Below are positions 11,057 through 22,625 of a stretch of 64,000 bases of DNA, in pieces. Both the position numbers and the translations under genes were made by a program. The stretch's first letter is position 1. Every line of letters starts with the position of its first letter. The notes beneath the pieces are model-generated. The model saw nothing but the letters and a program-made list of their open reading frames with translations. It was not told the DNA's origin and did no database searches. Source of the stretch: Meconema thalassinum (lineage: Eukaryota > Arthropoda > Insecta > Orthoptera > Tettigoniidae); NCBI GenBank assembly GCA_946902985.2, contig OX336388.2, positions 1,507,490,545 to 1,507,554,544 on the forward strand, in the 5' to 3' direction.

Positions 11057-13114
11057 TATATACTGCTCAAAAAAAATTAAAGCACCACTTTTTTCAAAGG
11101 CCACCAAATTTGGAAAGTTGACTGCACAAGGTCGAAATCTCAGTATGACGTTTGCCCCGACGCCTACCAAGCACATGCTTCAGCACATCTCCCCAACTTG
11201 TGTAGTTTCGGGATATCGCCCCCAAAACCAGCCCATTTTTGAAAACCGTAAATTGAAGTTTGCGAAAAACGCTGTAGGACTTGTCGCAGGTTGCCAAAGC
11301 AGTCAAAAATGAATGAGTCTTGCTCTTAAGGTTCCACGAACACGTTGAAATCGTTACATTTGACGTTTGGGCACTTTCAACCCCCTTCATCATCCCCTAA
11401 ACATGGACTACCATTGGGGGCGCCTGAGAAGGTACCGGATGTGTTTAACCACCTGAAAACCTGCACACCATCCTCAGTTACTGATTGCAGTAAGTTCTTA
11501 AGGCCTCCGGCAATGTTCACCCCTCCTAACGCCCTCAACTGGCAAGGGACCAAACCACCCCGTCTTGATTCACCCCTAAGGAAGGTTTAAATCGAGATTT
11601 TTATCAGTGCTGCTAATGGGGGGGTCTTCCCCTAACGTTTCAAAAGAGGACCTGCGCCTGTGTCGCCACCCCTTCCCTTGCTACCCCCTTTTGTATGATT
11701 TTTCGAATCAGGCCCTTTTTAAGGGCTGAAATGAGGTCTTAATCGCTGAAAGGGCTGTAAAGGTCCTTAGAAGTAGTGGTGACACGAAATCAACCCCTTC
11801 CGATGTTTGATTGACATTCCATCCCCCAAAGTTGACATTTTGCACCCTCAACCCTCCCTGACTGGACGCGTAACGCGTCATGGCAGAGTTTTCAGAGTTG
11901 GATCAAAATGAAGCTTATGGCCTGAAATGGAGCCCAAAACAGCAGGTTGGATGGAAATTCATCGGTAGAGTGGGAAACGGGACCAAAAAGTTTTCAAAAA
12001 AGTTAACAGCCTCTAGTAAGTACACCAATGCATAGGCAACCCACATCACGTCATTTTTCTCCCATTACCGAACTTCGTAACCTATTGCCGATCATAGGCA
12101 ACCCACACGTACGGACGTGATGTGGGTTGCCTATGCATGGGCGTACTTACTGTAGGCTGTACACTTTTTTGAAAAATTTTGGTCCCGTTTCCCAACCTAC
12201 CGATGAATTTCTATCCAGCCTGCTGTTTTGGGCTCCATTGCAGGTCATAAGCTTCATTTTCATCCAACTCTGAAAACTCTGCCATGACGCATTACGCGTC
12301 CAGACAGGGAGGGTTGGGGGTGCAAAAATTTCGAATTTTGGGGACGGAATGTCAATCATCGATCGGAAGGGGTTGATTTCGCGTCACCACTACTTCTAAG
12401 GACCTTTACAGCCCTTTCAGCGATTAAGACGTCGTTTCATCCCTTAAAAGGGCCTGATTCCAAAAATCATACAAACGGAGGTTGCAGGGGAAGGGGTGGC
12501 GACAAAGGCACAGTTCCTTTTTTGAAACGTTAGGGGAACACACCCCCCCCCCCATTAGCAGCACTGATAAACATCTCGATTAAAACCTTCCTTAGGGGTG
12601 AATCGAGAAAGGGTGGTTTGGTCCCAAGCCAGTTGAGGGTGTTAGGGGGTGTGGACATTGCCGGAGGCCTTAAGAACTTACTGGAATCAGCAACTAAGGA
12701 CGGTGTACAGGTTTTCAGGTGGTTAAACACACCCGGTACCTTCTCAGACGCCCCCAATGGTAGTCCATGTTTAGGGGATGATGAAGGTGGTTGAGAATGC
12801 CCAAACGTCAAATGTAACGATTTCAACGTGTTTGTGGAACCTTTAAGAGCAAGACTCATTCATTTTCGACTGCTTTGGCAACCTGCAACAAGTCCTGCAG
12901 CGTTTTTCACAAACTTCAATTTGCGGTTTTCGAAAATGGGCTGGTTTTCGGGGTGCTACCCCGAAACTACTCAAGTTGGGGAGTTGTGCTGAAGCATATG
13001 CTTGGTATGCGTCAGGACAAACGTCATACTGAGATTTCGAGCTTGTAGGTCTACTTTTCAAAATTTGGTGGCCTTTGAAAAAAGTGGTGCTTTAATTTTT
13101 TTGAGCAGTATATA
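11057..13114. mobile_element. Foldback element with ~1 kb inverted arms
   Basis: The left arm (11057-12052) and right arm (12114-13114) are inverted copies separated by 61 bases. The tips are TATATACTGCTC and GAGCAGTATATA. The arms continue as CAAAAAAAATTAAAGCACCAC and its inverse and can be followed, with scattered differences, to a shared GCATAGGCAACCCACATCA near the centre. No real gene: frames on both arms are mirror-image by-products. As single-stranded DNA or RNA it would fold into a ~1 kb hairpin. It sits inside the Mutator-like element. Confidence 0.85.
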
Positions 13115-13544
13115 TTTTATTGAACACATATATGATAATGTGACCTAATATTGATGTATAATACAAGCTTTTGACCTAATATATTGTGTAAATTTATTTC
13201 ACAACCATAAACTAAAAAATATTAGTGTTGAACATACGTTTACTTTCAATCGCAGTTTTCCGAAAGTTTGAATTTCGACAAATTTTCAGACAAAATCTAT
13301 ATATCTTGAGAACCAATTGAGATAGAGAGTTCATGTTTTCACCACATATTCAGTAGACCTCTTACTAAATATTTAGGTAGAATTAGATTTTTAGGTGAAT
13401 ATGTTGCTTAGAAACATAATTTTATATAAATGCATGTTTTTTTTAGTCTAAAGTTTACTCTATGATGTTTTGAAAACCACTAATGCTACCATGATAAATC
13501 TACCTAAATATTTAGATTAGATCATTATCTTCAAAATTCCAGGG

Positions 13545-13602
13545 GACGATAACCTAGATGTTAGGCCCCTTAAAACAAAAATTATCATCATCATCATCAT
13601 AT
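13545..13602 (+). mobile_element. SINE 3' end with (ATC)n tail
   Basis: A short stretch (CCAGGGGACGATAACCTAGA, then TTAGGCCCCTTAAAACAA) followed by an ATC microsatellite to 13602. This is the kind of 3' end carried by dispersed insect SINEs. The tRNA-like head is missing, so it is a 5'-truncated copy. Confidence 0.45.
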
Positions 13603-13841
13603 CTTAAAAATGAGACCATGAGCAGTGCAATATGTTGGATAGTTTCTTAGATATATCACTGTGAAATATGGTCTAAAAAACGTGATAAAACAGGTTTTAT
13701 TCGCTGTAGCCTGTATGTGACAACTTTTTGGCCATTTCATATTTTTGTATTTTTGTTAGCCTGCTACACACTAGAAAAAAATAGTTAAGCCATTTTTATT
13801 GTGTATTTCAAAAAAAGTATTTTTTTCAGTGGTGAATCCCC

Positions 13842-15869
13842 TGAGCAGGGTACATAGACTCGTGAGGCCCGGATGGATCCTAACATAAGACCGTAACATG
13901 AATATTGCTTCATGACGAATTCTGTGTTCATGAAAGGACGGTGCCAAACCGGAGACAAATAATAAATGGTATGAATCTCTATAAAGCACCCCCAACGAAT
14001 AGACGCAAACATGCGAGGAGTGGATATCGTAACTTTATGGTTGGTCAGCAAGGAATCACATTTGTTCAAGGCTCACCGTAGCACATTAGTAGCGTGCAAG
14101 CAGGAGATGTCACGAGGTGAAATATCATGAGAACTGCTGAAGGGGTTTGCGTCCGGCTACACCTGATCTATATATTTTATTTTAGTTAGAACTGCATAGA
14201 CCTGATTTTCCTGATTCACACTGATCACTCAGTAAGGAATTAGAAGGCGGTTTGCTCTGCAACATTTCCTTGTTATTGTGGAGGGGAAGCTAGTAAGTAT
14301 TGAAACATATTTTCTTTAGCAGCTACAACATCCCATGCCTCACCAAATTGCTGCCAGTGATCACCTCACTACCTCGGAGGCAGATCTATTATGAAGCCTT
14401 GACTTAATGATTTAAGTCCACTCACTCCTTCTCAATGGGATTAATATGTCAAGTCGACCAGAAAACCACATATGAACGACCTCTTTAGTTTGGATCTATC
14501 AGGGCTCTTATTAAAATTTTATGATCTCATAAGGGCTCTGCATATGCACAATGGGTAGCATAACCTGATCCAACACGTATACAGTTCAATCAATGCGCAG
14601 GAGGACAGCAGCATCTCGATTAGATATTCACGCCCAGAATAATCGTTCATTCTATCTTCTCCTGATCAGGGCGCAAAGTACACAGCAGAGTGCATCGTTC
14701 CACGACACCTATAATCCAAAACATTCGAATCGTTCCATTTGTTGAACGTAGATATGTCGGAGAAGATTATTCACCACCAATAATAATCCACATAAAGTTC
14801 AGCGAAAGCATGATGCGAGAGGCGATGTTTCTTTTTTTTTGTTATAAGAACTCTTCTTTCACGATCGGATAAAGTTTCAACGCTCTACCCGCTAACTTTC
14901 GCCGAATAGTTCCCAAAGAATCAAGACAGCAAAGTGCTTCTGTGAGTTGCCTAACTTGCTGCACTTCTTCAACCAAATCAGCATCTTCCTCATCTGTCTC
15001 AGACCCTTCACCTCTAAGGTCGCTATCCAGATCATGCATACCGTGTTCTGGGCGATATGTTCAACTCACGAACTGCTTCTCTGGCAGAAAATGCTGACTC
15101 ACCAACGAGAGCTATAAAACGTGCTCATAGCCCATCCCTTCCCTCGGTCATATTTCTGAGCACAATTGCTGAGTATACACAAACAAGAAGGGCCTTGAAA
15201 TGGTGACTCACTGACTTGCCAATTTAGTTTGTGCAGTAACACTCGCTTAAATAGTGTTCAAGGGTAATATAATTAAGAGATAACGCCTACATCCTTTTTT
15301 CATTCAGTCAAAACTTTTAATATAAATTGGACTCAAAAGTAATTTAGCATTTTGTAATGTAGTTTTTCTATGGAATGCTGTTCGGAACCACACTTAGATC
15401 TTTTCTCAAATAGAAATTCATGTCTTGTATCACAATACAGCTAATATCATTTCTATAACAATATCTACTTCGACACATTTGGTAGGTTAATACTGAGTTT
15501 CAACACTACCTGAGGGAAGTTGATTGAAAGAAAAGGAGGAAGGTTTAGGAGTGGAAACGATTTGCTGGCAAAGAGGAAGAGAATCCAATACCAATAATAA
15601 AGAAATAGTAATATAAATGGTAATTGTACTGTGAAAGGCCCGTGATGTAACTAAACCAAGCGAGAGCCTGGGCACCGTTAACGTAGAGAGCGGCGTGAGC
15701 TACGGGTTATCTGCAGGCTATCGCTAAGTGCTCTTTCCCTCCCGAGCAGGTATTTGGTTACTATGGGGGATAGGTAGTGCACTGGTGAGCAAGGATATGT
15801 GAGGTGAAATTAATTTATGTACTTTCCATTCAATAGGGTGAGATTTTCTGAAGCATTCTGAATGCTAGA
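13842..15869. other. No gene recognised
   Basis: Mixed-composition DNA without supported genes. The one frame that caught my eye is on the minus strand at 14842-15039, with an acidic patch (EGSETDEEDADLVEEV) and a helical stretch; it faintly recalls the C-terminus of pogo/Tigger transposases, but too weakly to call. Confidence 0.45.
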
Positions 15870-15889
15870 AGGATTTAAATTAGCTGGAA

Positions 15890-15986
15890 TATTTGTATTA
15901 CCCGACACTGTCGGATCTCCAACAGAAAGGCCGAATACCCCCAACTCTCGGGCAGAGATAAAGCAACTCTAGTGCTTTTAACAATA

Positions 15987-16018
<32 letters not shown>
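15890..16018 (+). mobile_element. Probable SINE 3' end with (ATT)n tail
   Basis: A GC-richer block (GACACTGTCGGATCTCC ... CCCAACTCTCGGGCAGAG) runs into a (TTA)n microsatellite at about 15990-16017. The layout resembles the other tailed SINEs here, but no tRNA-like head is visible. Confidence 0.35.
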
Positions 16019-17085
16019 GAAATCTTCAGAAAGTACCAATTGTTGCCTTTAAAACCGGCTAAACTTTTACCCAGCAAAGCACTGACTAACAGTTTAGAAA
16101 GGATTAAAACCTCAAACCTAACTTGAACAAAACCACAATCTTAGACAGTAAATTACAAGCCAGAGAGAAAATCTCTACAAGTAGGAAGCTGGCGGAGCGA
16201 GCTATACTTGTCTTAATAATTTACTAGGATTAGCTGAGATAGCCACAAGAAACTTTGCAAACGTTGTTAATAGAAGTTTTGTTTTATACGCAACAAGTGA
16301 TGGGTTATTAAAGCTTGTCATTCAGTGATTTACCTTTTTCTTTGAATATAGAATATTTCAGGAGAAAAATTAAGGAAGAGAAGGTCCTGCCTAATCGTTT
16401 TTCTAGCAATAGAAGTAGAAAACAATTAATAGTGATTTTATTCAACAAAGTAATTGAATTGAAAAACATTAACAATTTTAGATCTCAGATCTTATTTTGA
16501 GCTGAAGAACAACTTTTTTGTTTCATAAAAATTCAAAGTCTCAGACCTATAATAATTAGGAGGTTCACAATTAACCATTTCAAGGTTTCGAACCTGTTAC
16601 AAGCACTAAAACACCTTACAAGAGTTTTCAAAATGTGCATACAATTAAGAAATTTACAGACTATAATCATAATAGTAAAGGAATTACAATTTGGTTGAAT
16701 ATTTCGTTGTATTGGTTAATAAAAATACTAAATACTTACAGAATGCCATTTTTATAAGCGAAAAGGCTATGAATTCCTGGGCAAAGCAGGAGAAGAAAAA
16801 AGAGATTAATAAGAGGTTTCAATAACACCTTTTATTTAGGCCTACGCAGAGATTAAGAAATGCCACATTCAAATGGGACAGGTCGCATTAACGAAACCTG
16901 GATTACACACATTTTCCAGTGTACATTGACTCAACGACTTGTTCGTTTTTGAATGATAATATTTTGTTTTTTTCCGTAATTTTTGTTTATTTTTATAATT
17001 TTTATTTTTATTTAATTGTTTGTTTTTGTTTTATTAATTTTTGGTCATTTTAAATTTAGATGTCCACCTCAAAATTTTAAATTTC
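16019..17085. other. No gene recognised
   Basis: AT-rich; the last 200 bases are very T-rich (16950-17060). Nothing coding is supported. Confidence 0.5.
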
Positions 17086-17672
17086 TATCCCCAGTAAAAT
17101 TTGTCTGGATGGTAAAATTTTAGAAAGAGTTAACGAATTCAAGTATTTAGGATATAATTTATCTTTCCAAGAAGAACGAGATACAACTGCAAAAATAACT
17201 AATTATACCAGAACAACAGGAATCATCAATCACGTCATGAAGCCATTTCTTGTCCAAAAGCATACACGCTTGCGTTTGTATAACACATTAGCCAGACCAA
17301 CCCTGTGCTATGGCAGCGAGGCATGGACAATAAGATCTCAGGACATCTCCAGACTCACAGCACGCGAAATGACCTTCATGCGCCGAACAGCAGGCTATAC
17401 TAAATGGGATCATAAGAGAAACGAGGATGTGCTGAAGGAACTAAAAGTGAAACCAATAACTACATACATTTGTGACTACCAAGAGAACTGGAAGCGTCAT
17501 GTCCAAGGGATGGAACCTGGAAGATTACCAAAGGAGATCCTTCGCTACCAGCCACGGGGAAATAGATCGATAGGACGTCCAATGAAGAGATGGAGGGAAA
17601 GTGCAAGACCGTAACGGGACATTTGGCCCAATACTTGGATGGAAGACGATGATGATGATGATGATGATGATA
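17086..17672 (+). pseudogene. 5'-truncated LINE: RT C-terminal region with (GAT)n tail
   Basis: An open frame from about 17090 to the TAA at 17612-17614 encodes only the post-catalytic part of a LINE reverse transcriptase: ERVNEFKYLGYNLSFQEER, then TLCYGSEAWTI, EMTFMRRTAGYTKWDHKRNE, DYQENWKRHVQGMEP and GRPMKRWRE. No catalytic box is present. The copy ends in a (GAT)n tract (about 17647-17672), the LINE tail, so both ends are defined: 5' truncation near 17086 and 3' tail at 17672. Its tail sequence differs from both other LINEs, so it is a third lineage. Confidence 0.75.
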
Positions 17673-19130
17673 AACGTTTAACGATTGGAAAATTAGAACT
17701 CCCTGGTTGAAACAGGAAAACACACTTCATAAAATGTGGATTATAAGCACGGTTATTTTTACAGAATGAATAAATGGTAAAAGGAGCAAAATTGGGAGGG
17801 CGCCTATGTTTTGGCGAGGCCGCGTAGAAAAGTAACTAATTTAATTATGCTCAAATTGTTAGAAAGGGATTAGGAGTGTAGAAAATATGGGATTTGAGTC
17901 CTGGCCAATTTTATTAATACGAACGAATCGCGACGCGGTAGATTGTTGAACGGACACTCTAGGTAGCACTAGAGTTTGTTGATAGATTGCAAAATTTCAA
18001 TATTACAGTATGTATAGGTTCATTAAGTTGCATTTTGACAGGTTGTAGCGGTATGTAGTCTTGATATTGCAGTTTACGAATACACTTGAACTTAAAGGTT
18101 GCAGTAATGTTAACGGTATTAAGTATAGTTCTTCACTGTTTAGAGTTTATTTTGAATGGAAAGTTCCAGAACTGTAGTGACAGTTTAAAGGAGCAAGCAG
18201 ACAACCCACGGAGGCAGACAAGTTAAGTTTTAGACAGCTATGAATTTAACAGAAATGCTTCGCTGCAGGAAATGTATTCCCTTAGTTAGTTCAAGAAATG
18301 CTGAATTTCATAACTTTAGTAGCAAGCATGGTTGGCAAAGAATGACGGTTCCCACTTGGGGCAGTTATTACTCAATTTTGCGGAAATCCCAACACTGCCT
18401 ATAACTTTCATGAAAAGCATTCAAAATGTTGTTTAAAACCTCCTAAAATGGTTTAAAATGAATGTAGGTAGTTACTTAACTTGCATGATGAATGAAGTTT
18501 GAAGATTCCTGCAGCCGTTACACTTGAAATTCAGACATGGCGTCGATTTGAAAATTACCTCATTTTAAGAGGAGGCGTGCCTCTGAGAGAGGACAAACTG
18601 TTCACTCAACCGTCTAGATTTGAAGGGGGCGAAGGATGATTGCACACGAGAGAGCCCGAAAGACGAAGGGGTGGGGGAAGGAAACATAAGGAAGCAAAAT
18701 TTTCAACACAATGAGAACGCGATACATCAATTAATATCTTCCTGGAGATGATAGATGACGACAGCGACGACGTCTGCTGAATGGATTGTAAGTCCTCTTG
18801 AAATCAATGAATTCCAGAAACTTCGGCCGGTTGACGCGTGGAGTGCCGTTACTTTTCAAGGAATACATAAATGAAACAAACTTACATGTATTTTAATATA
18901 CATTCAAAGAAAGAGGGAATACAAAGAAGGGGTCCCTATTGGTGTCTGCGAGGAAAATAAACGAAACTAATGAAAGGGAAAGAGCAAAGAGCAGCAAGAG
19001 CTAACTCTAACTAACCGTGTATTCCAAGGAATACACCAACATTTGCAAAACTAAACTCTTCCTTTCTCACAAACGCTAACAAGATAATATGATTAGCAAT
19101 ACAGTAATAATATTAACTAATATTGATAGT
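17673..19130. other. No gene recognised
   Basis: Anonymous non-coding DNA. Purine-rich around 18640-18690; otherwise no repeats or coding signals I can support. Confidence 0.5.
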
Positions 19131-19828
19131 TTTCTGTTTCATAAACTTATGAGCTAATAATATTAGTTATCAGTTTGTGACACCAAAATATTAGTGAAGG
19201 TTTCTAATAATATTAGCTAACTGTTTCATAAACAAGGAAGACTATTAACATAGTCTAATATTATTTACCTTATTTCCACACGTGTGCTTAGTCTAATAAT
19301 TTATATTGTTGGTGAGAATATGCCTCCCGTGAACTGAATTTTTATTTAGCCAATTAAGATTGTGTTACAGTAATTTGAGAAATACATTTTAAACCTGTAG
19401 ACTTGTAACTTTTGAGAAGAAACCTCACGTGAAATTGTTGATATACCGGTATTTTATAATATTATTGGCACAAATATTAATCTATTGTAAAAGGGAGTGT
19501 TTTACAGATATTGTAGTTTATAATACGAAACTCATTTTAGTCTATTTGAAGTTTTGTAGCTTCCACCAGCACTAGCCTAAATAAAGAATACAATATGGAT
19601 CAACTAGAATAATAGACGCGACACCGCTCATAACCTGAAATTCCTTATAAACTTACGAGTAAAGGCAATGTGCACAGCAGTAGCTCATGAAAGGCTTGTC
19701 CAGTTCTCGGTCCTCTTGATTCACAGACCAACACGTAATTTCATGTGGATTCTATTAAAATGAGTCATATTGATATTATAAATATTGTCTAAATCGATAA
19801 TCCGGTAGCAAAAATATCTAGTCCGACC

Positions 19829-19905
19829 GGGATTCGAACCCGAGATCTCGAGACTTTTAGACAAACACGCTATTACCACGGCTATTCCAACCACGCAAAT
19901 AATGT
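19829..19905 (-). repeat. tRNA-like segment (SINE head)
   Basis: On the minus strand: TAGCCGTGGTAATAGCG resembles an A box and GGTTCGAATCCCGGTC is a near-perfect B box, about 40 bases apart. Cloverleaf pairing is imperfect, and a diverged copy lies at 20403-20480, so it is a repeat part rather than a functional tRNA gene. Confidence 0.5.
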
Positions 19906-20402
19906 GCACAAGATGTTTCCTTATTTTCACGTACGGTACCAATAATACTGCATTACAGAATTAAGCTCCATTAATATTTTGTCTTTTTCGATAATGTTCC
20001 TGCGTGCAATTGAGTTTTAAATAGGCCTACTTGCGAGTAAAGGCAATGTGTATAGCAGTAGTTCATGTAGGCTTGCACAAATATTAATCTATTGTAAAAG
20101 GGAGTGTTTTACAGATATTGTAGTTTATAATAAGGAACTCATTTTATTAGGGATTTTGTAGCTTCCACCAGCAGTAGCCTAAATAAAGAATACTATATGG
20201 ATCAACTATATTAATAGACGTGACACCGCTCATAACCTTAAATTCATTGTAAATAGGCCTACTTGCCAGTCAAGGCAATGTGCCCAGTTCCCGGACCTCT
20301 TGATTCACAGACTAGCACGTAATTTTATGTGGATTCTGTTAAAATGAGTCATATTGTATGGTAAATATCGTTTAAATCGATAATCTGGTAGCAACAAATC
20401 TA

Positions 20403-20480
20403 CTTCGACCGAGATTCGATCCCAGGGCCTCTAGATGCACAGATGAACGCGTTATCTGCACAGCTATTTCGACCACGCAA
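20403..20480 (-). repeat. tRNA-like segment (SINE head), second copy
   Basis: Diverged counterpart of 19829-19905 on the same strand, with a B box degraded to GGATCGAATCTCGG. It lies in the second copy of the 605-bp duplication. Confidence 0.45.
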
Positions 20481-20959
20481 TTGTATAGCACAAGATGTAC
20501 CAATAATACTGTATTACGGAAGTAAGCTCTATTAATATTTTGCCTGTTTCGATAATGTTCCTGCATGGAATTGAGTTTTTAAATGCTTTATGAATAGGCC
20601 TGCTTTCCAATAAATGGAATAGGTAGGCCTACAGCATCAGTTCGTGAAGGCTTGCTCAGTCCCGTATAAACATATGGATATAGTATATTATATTAATAAC
20701 TGCATTACCACAATAAGGGTTAATATCTCAATAGCCATTGTCAGAAACATAATACCGGTATTGCCGAATAGTTACATTGTTTCATATTTAAGTATAATAT
20801 CACTTAAATGCTGATACGAAGACTGAGCCCACTAATAATATGAGTAGACATTTTATCAGTCTTCATGGTTCGTTATGAAACAGAATTTGGCTAACTAATA
20901 AATAGTATTATGAGTACTAATATTATTAACTAATATTATCAGTGAGTTTTATTAAACAG

Positions 20960-21670
20960 GCCCCAAGTTTGTCACAGATTCCTGTAATGTAAGACAAAAA
21001 AATGTGTCTAACCTAAGATAAAATCGAACAAAATATCTTGCATGTAACAACAAGAATAATATGGATAAAAGTACAACACCTAAAATTTAATCTTGTTACA
21101 TAGCTTATTCACGGGAGTGTTTATTGATGTGTAACATCTTTACGCTCGGTTGCTGGATATTTGTGGGAGTGATTTTGAAAAATGGGACGGAAATGGATCG
21201 GACGATCCAGCTGGCAGTGGTGAATCGAACGTAAGTGTGTAAGACGCACTGAAAGCTGGATCGCATTGCTGAACACTTTCATTCTGACGGTAAACGCTCA
21301 TGCGAACTCTGGTGTCAAGTGATTGAAACAAAGCACATTGCACATGATCGAAGTCTTCTTATCAGTATTTAAATGATAAGATGCTTTAATATCAAACATT
21401 GTAAGTAGTCGGCATTGCCGCTATTATGTTACTGCACAATGGCTATTCGAATATTAACCTACATAACGGTAATGCAGTCATCAATATAGTATAATCGTTG
21501 TGTTTATACGAGAACTAAGCAAGCCTTCATGAACTATTACTGAATACATTCTATTTACTCACAAGAGGGCCTATTCATAAGGCATTTTAAACTCAATTTC
21601 ACGCAGGAACATTATCGAAACAAGCAAAATATAAATGAAACTATATTATAAAATACCAGTGTAACAACAA
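20960..21670. other. No gene; inverted fragment of the preceding element
   Basis: No coding signals. Positions about 21505-21650 are an inverted, diverged copy of 20520-20680 (shared AGCAAGCCTTCA, GGCCTATTCATAA and GCAGGAACATTATCGAAAC). Confidence 0.5.
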
Positions 21671-21970
21671 TTTGGCCGGCACCGTGGTGTTGGGGTAGCG
21701 CGCCTGCCTCTCACCCGGAGGTCCCGGGTTCGATTCCCGGCTCCATCAGGGATTTTAAAACTGACGTGAGGGTTGGAACGGGGTGCAATCAGCCTCGTGA
21801 GGACAATTGAGTAGCTGTCTGACAGTGAGGCAGCGCCCCGATCACGAAAACCAAGATTAACGGCCGAGGGGACCCGATTCGCTGATCAAGTGTCACCCCA
21901 ATATCTGCAGGCCAAATGGCTGGGCAGCGGTCGCTTGGTCGGCCTAGGCCCTTCATGGGCTGTATAGTGC
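21671..21970 (+). mobile_element. tRNA-derived SINE, family A
   Basis: The head resembles a tRNA (GGTGTTGGGGTAGCGCGCC as A-box region; GGGTTCGATTCCCGG as B box, 21726-21740). The body ends in GCTGTATAGTGCCAGGGGTT. The same family occurs intact at 48614-48933, where target duplication is perfect. Confidence 0.85.
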
Positions 21971-22002
21971 CAGGGGTTGGGTTGTATCAACAATTTGCTG
22001 TC

Positions 22003-22140
22003 CTTGAAATGGTTTTCCGTGGTTTCCCATTTTCTACACCAGGCAAATGCTGGGATGGTACCTTCTGACAGGCCACTGCCGCTTCCTTCCACATCCTTAC
22101 CCAGTTTCATTCACCATCATTCATTTCATCTTGAATATTT
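22003..22140 (+). mobile_element. SINE family B body fragment
   Basis: GCTGTCCTTGAAATGGTTTTCCGTGGTTTCC and the following 100 bases match, inverted, the body of the full-length family B SINE at 51460-51780. The tRNA-like head is missing; family A lies immediately upstream. Confidence 0.7.
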
Positions 22141-22625
22141 TATTTTAGAGGCTTCAATCGAACTTCCGTCATTCCGTGGAAATCAAGGAGTCAATACACA
22201 GATTAGATGAAGCCATGAGATTACCTTTTGGCTGGCCACAACATGGATTAGTGTGTATGAGGACCACTGAACCGATTAAGGGCCGATTTTGGTATGTTCA
22301 AAGTCTTGCTCAAACATCAGGAAACACCAACTATGGTGATGATGGTGATGAATGGCCTGTCAAGCATCGTGTCATTGCATCTTGATCTCAAAACCATGTT
22401 CAGAGAAGGTATTGGTGCTGGGCAGTGTCACGATTTTGGACTAAAATAATATAACTTTACTTTTCGTCTTTTAATTTTATTTTTAGCTTAATTGTGATTT
22501 AATTATTATTGCTCTATAGGTTATTTATTATTCATATCACATTGAATATTTTAATTTTAAATGCTTGAGTTGAACTTAAGTCATACTGTGGAATTCAAGG
22601 AGTCAATACACAGATTAGATGGATA
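22141..22625. repeat. Diverged ~60-bp direct repeat
   Basis: GTGGAAATCAAGGAGTCAAT with flanks (about 22148-22207) recurs at about 22560-22620 with the same AATACACAGATTAGATG ending. No gene seen between the copies. Confidence 0.5.

Larger units (their letters stand above)
8379..13841 (+). mobile_element. Mutator-like DNA transposon with nested insertions
   Basis: The ends are inverted: GGGGATCCACCACTGAAAA at 8379 and, on the other strand from 13841, GGGGATTCACCACTGAAAA. Weaker inverted similarity continues inward for over 150 bases (AAATRMxxAATAAAAATG, then CAATGGCCAAAA / AAATGGCCAAAA). A transposase pseudogene lies between, at 9133-11014. Two palindromic elements are nested inside (8648-8955 and 11057-13114); without the larger one the element is about 3.4 kb. 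I could not find a clean target-site duplication, as expected for an old copy. Confidence 0.7.
19134..20959. mobile_element. Probable TIR element with internal 605-bp duplication
   Basis: The left end (CTGTTTCATAAACTTATGAG, then TAATAATATTAGTTA) is inverted with respect to the right end (reading back from 20959, CTGTTTAATAAAACT...TAATAATATTAG). A further inner block, CTGTTTCATAA plus GAAGACT, also occurs inverted at both sides. Inside, 19475-19990 is repeated at 20075-20585 (TTCCACCAGCA...ATGGATCAACTA and flanks), each copy holding a tRNA-like segment. No transposase. Superfamily and target duplication unclear. Confidence 0.45.

Noticed and set aside
11094..13061. Several 70-110 codon frames on both strands in the foldback element
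   Set aside because: Mirror-image frames from the two inverted arms; no domain and no shared conservation beyond the repeat itself.
14842..15039. Acidic minus-strand frame as a Tigger/pogo transposase C-terminus
   Set aside because: Resemblance is vague and no other transposase part or TIR is nearby.
21680..21745. Possible functional tRNA gene
   Set aside because: The same head is found with the same body at 48614, so it is a SINE family.
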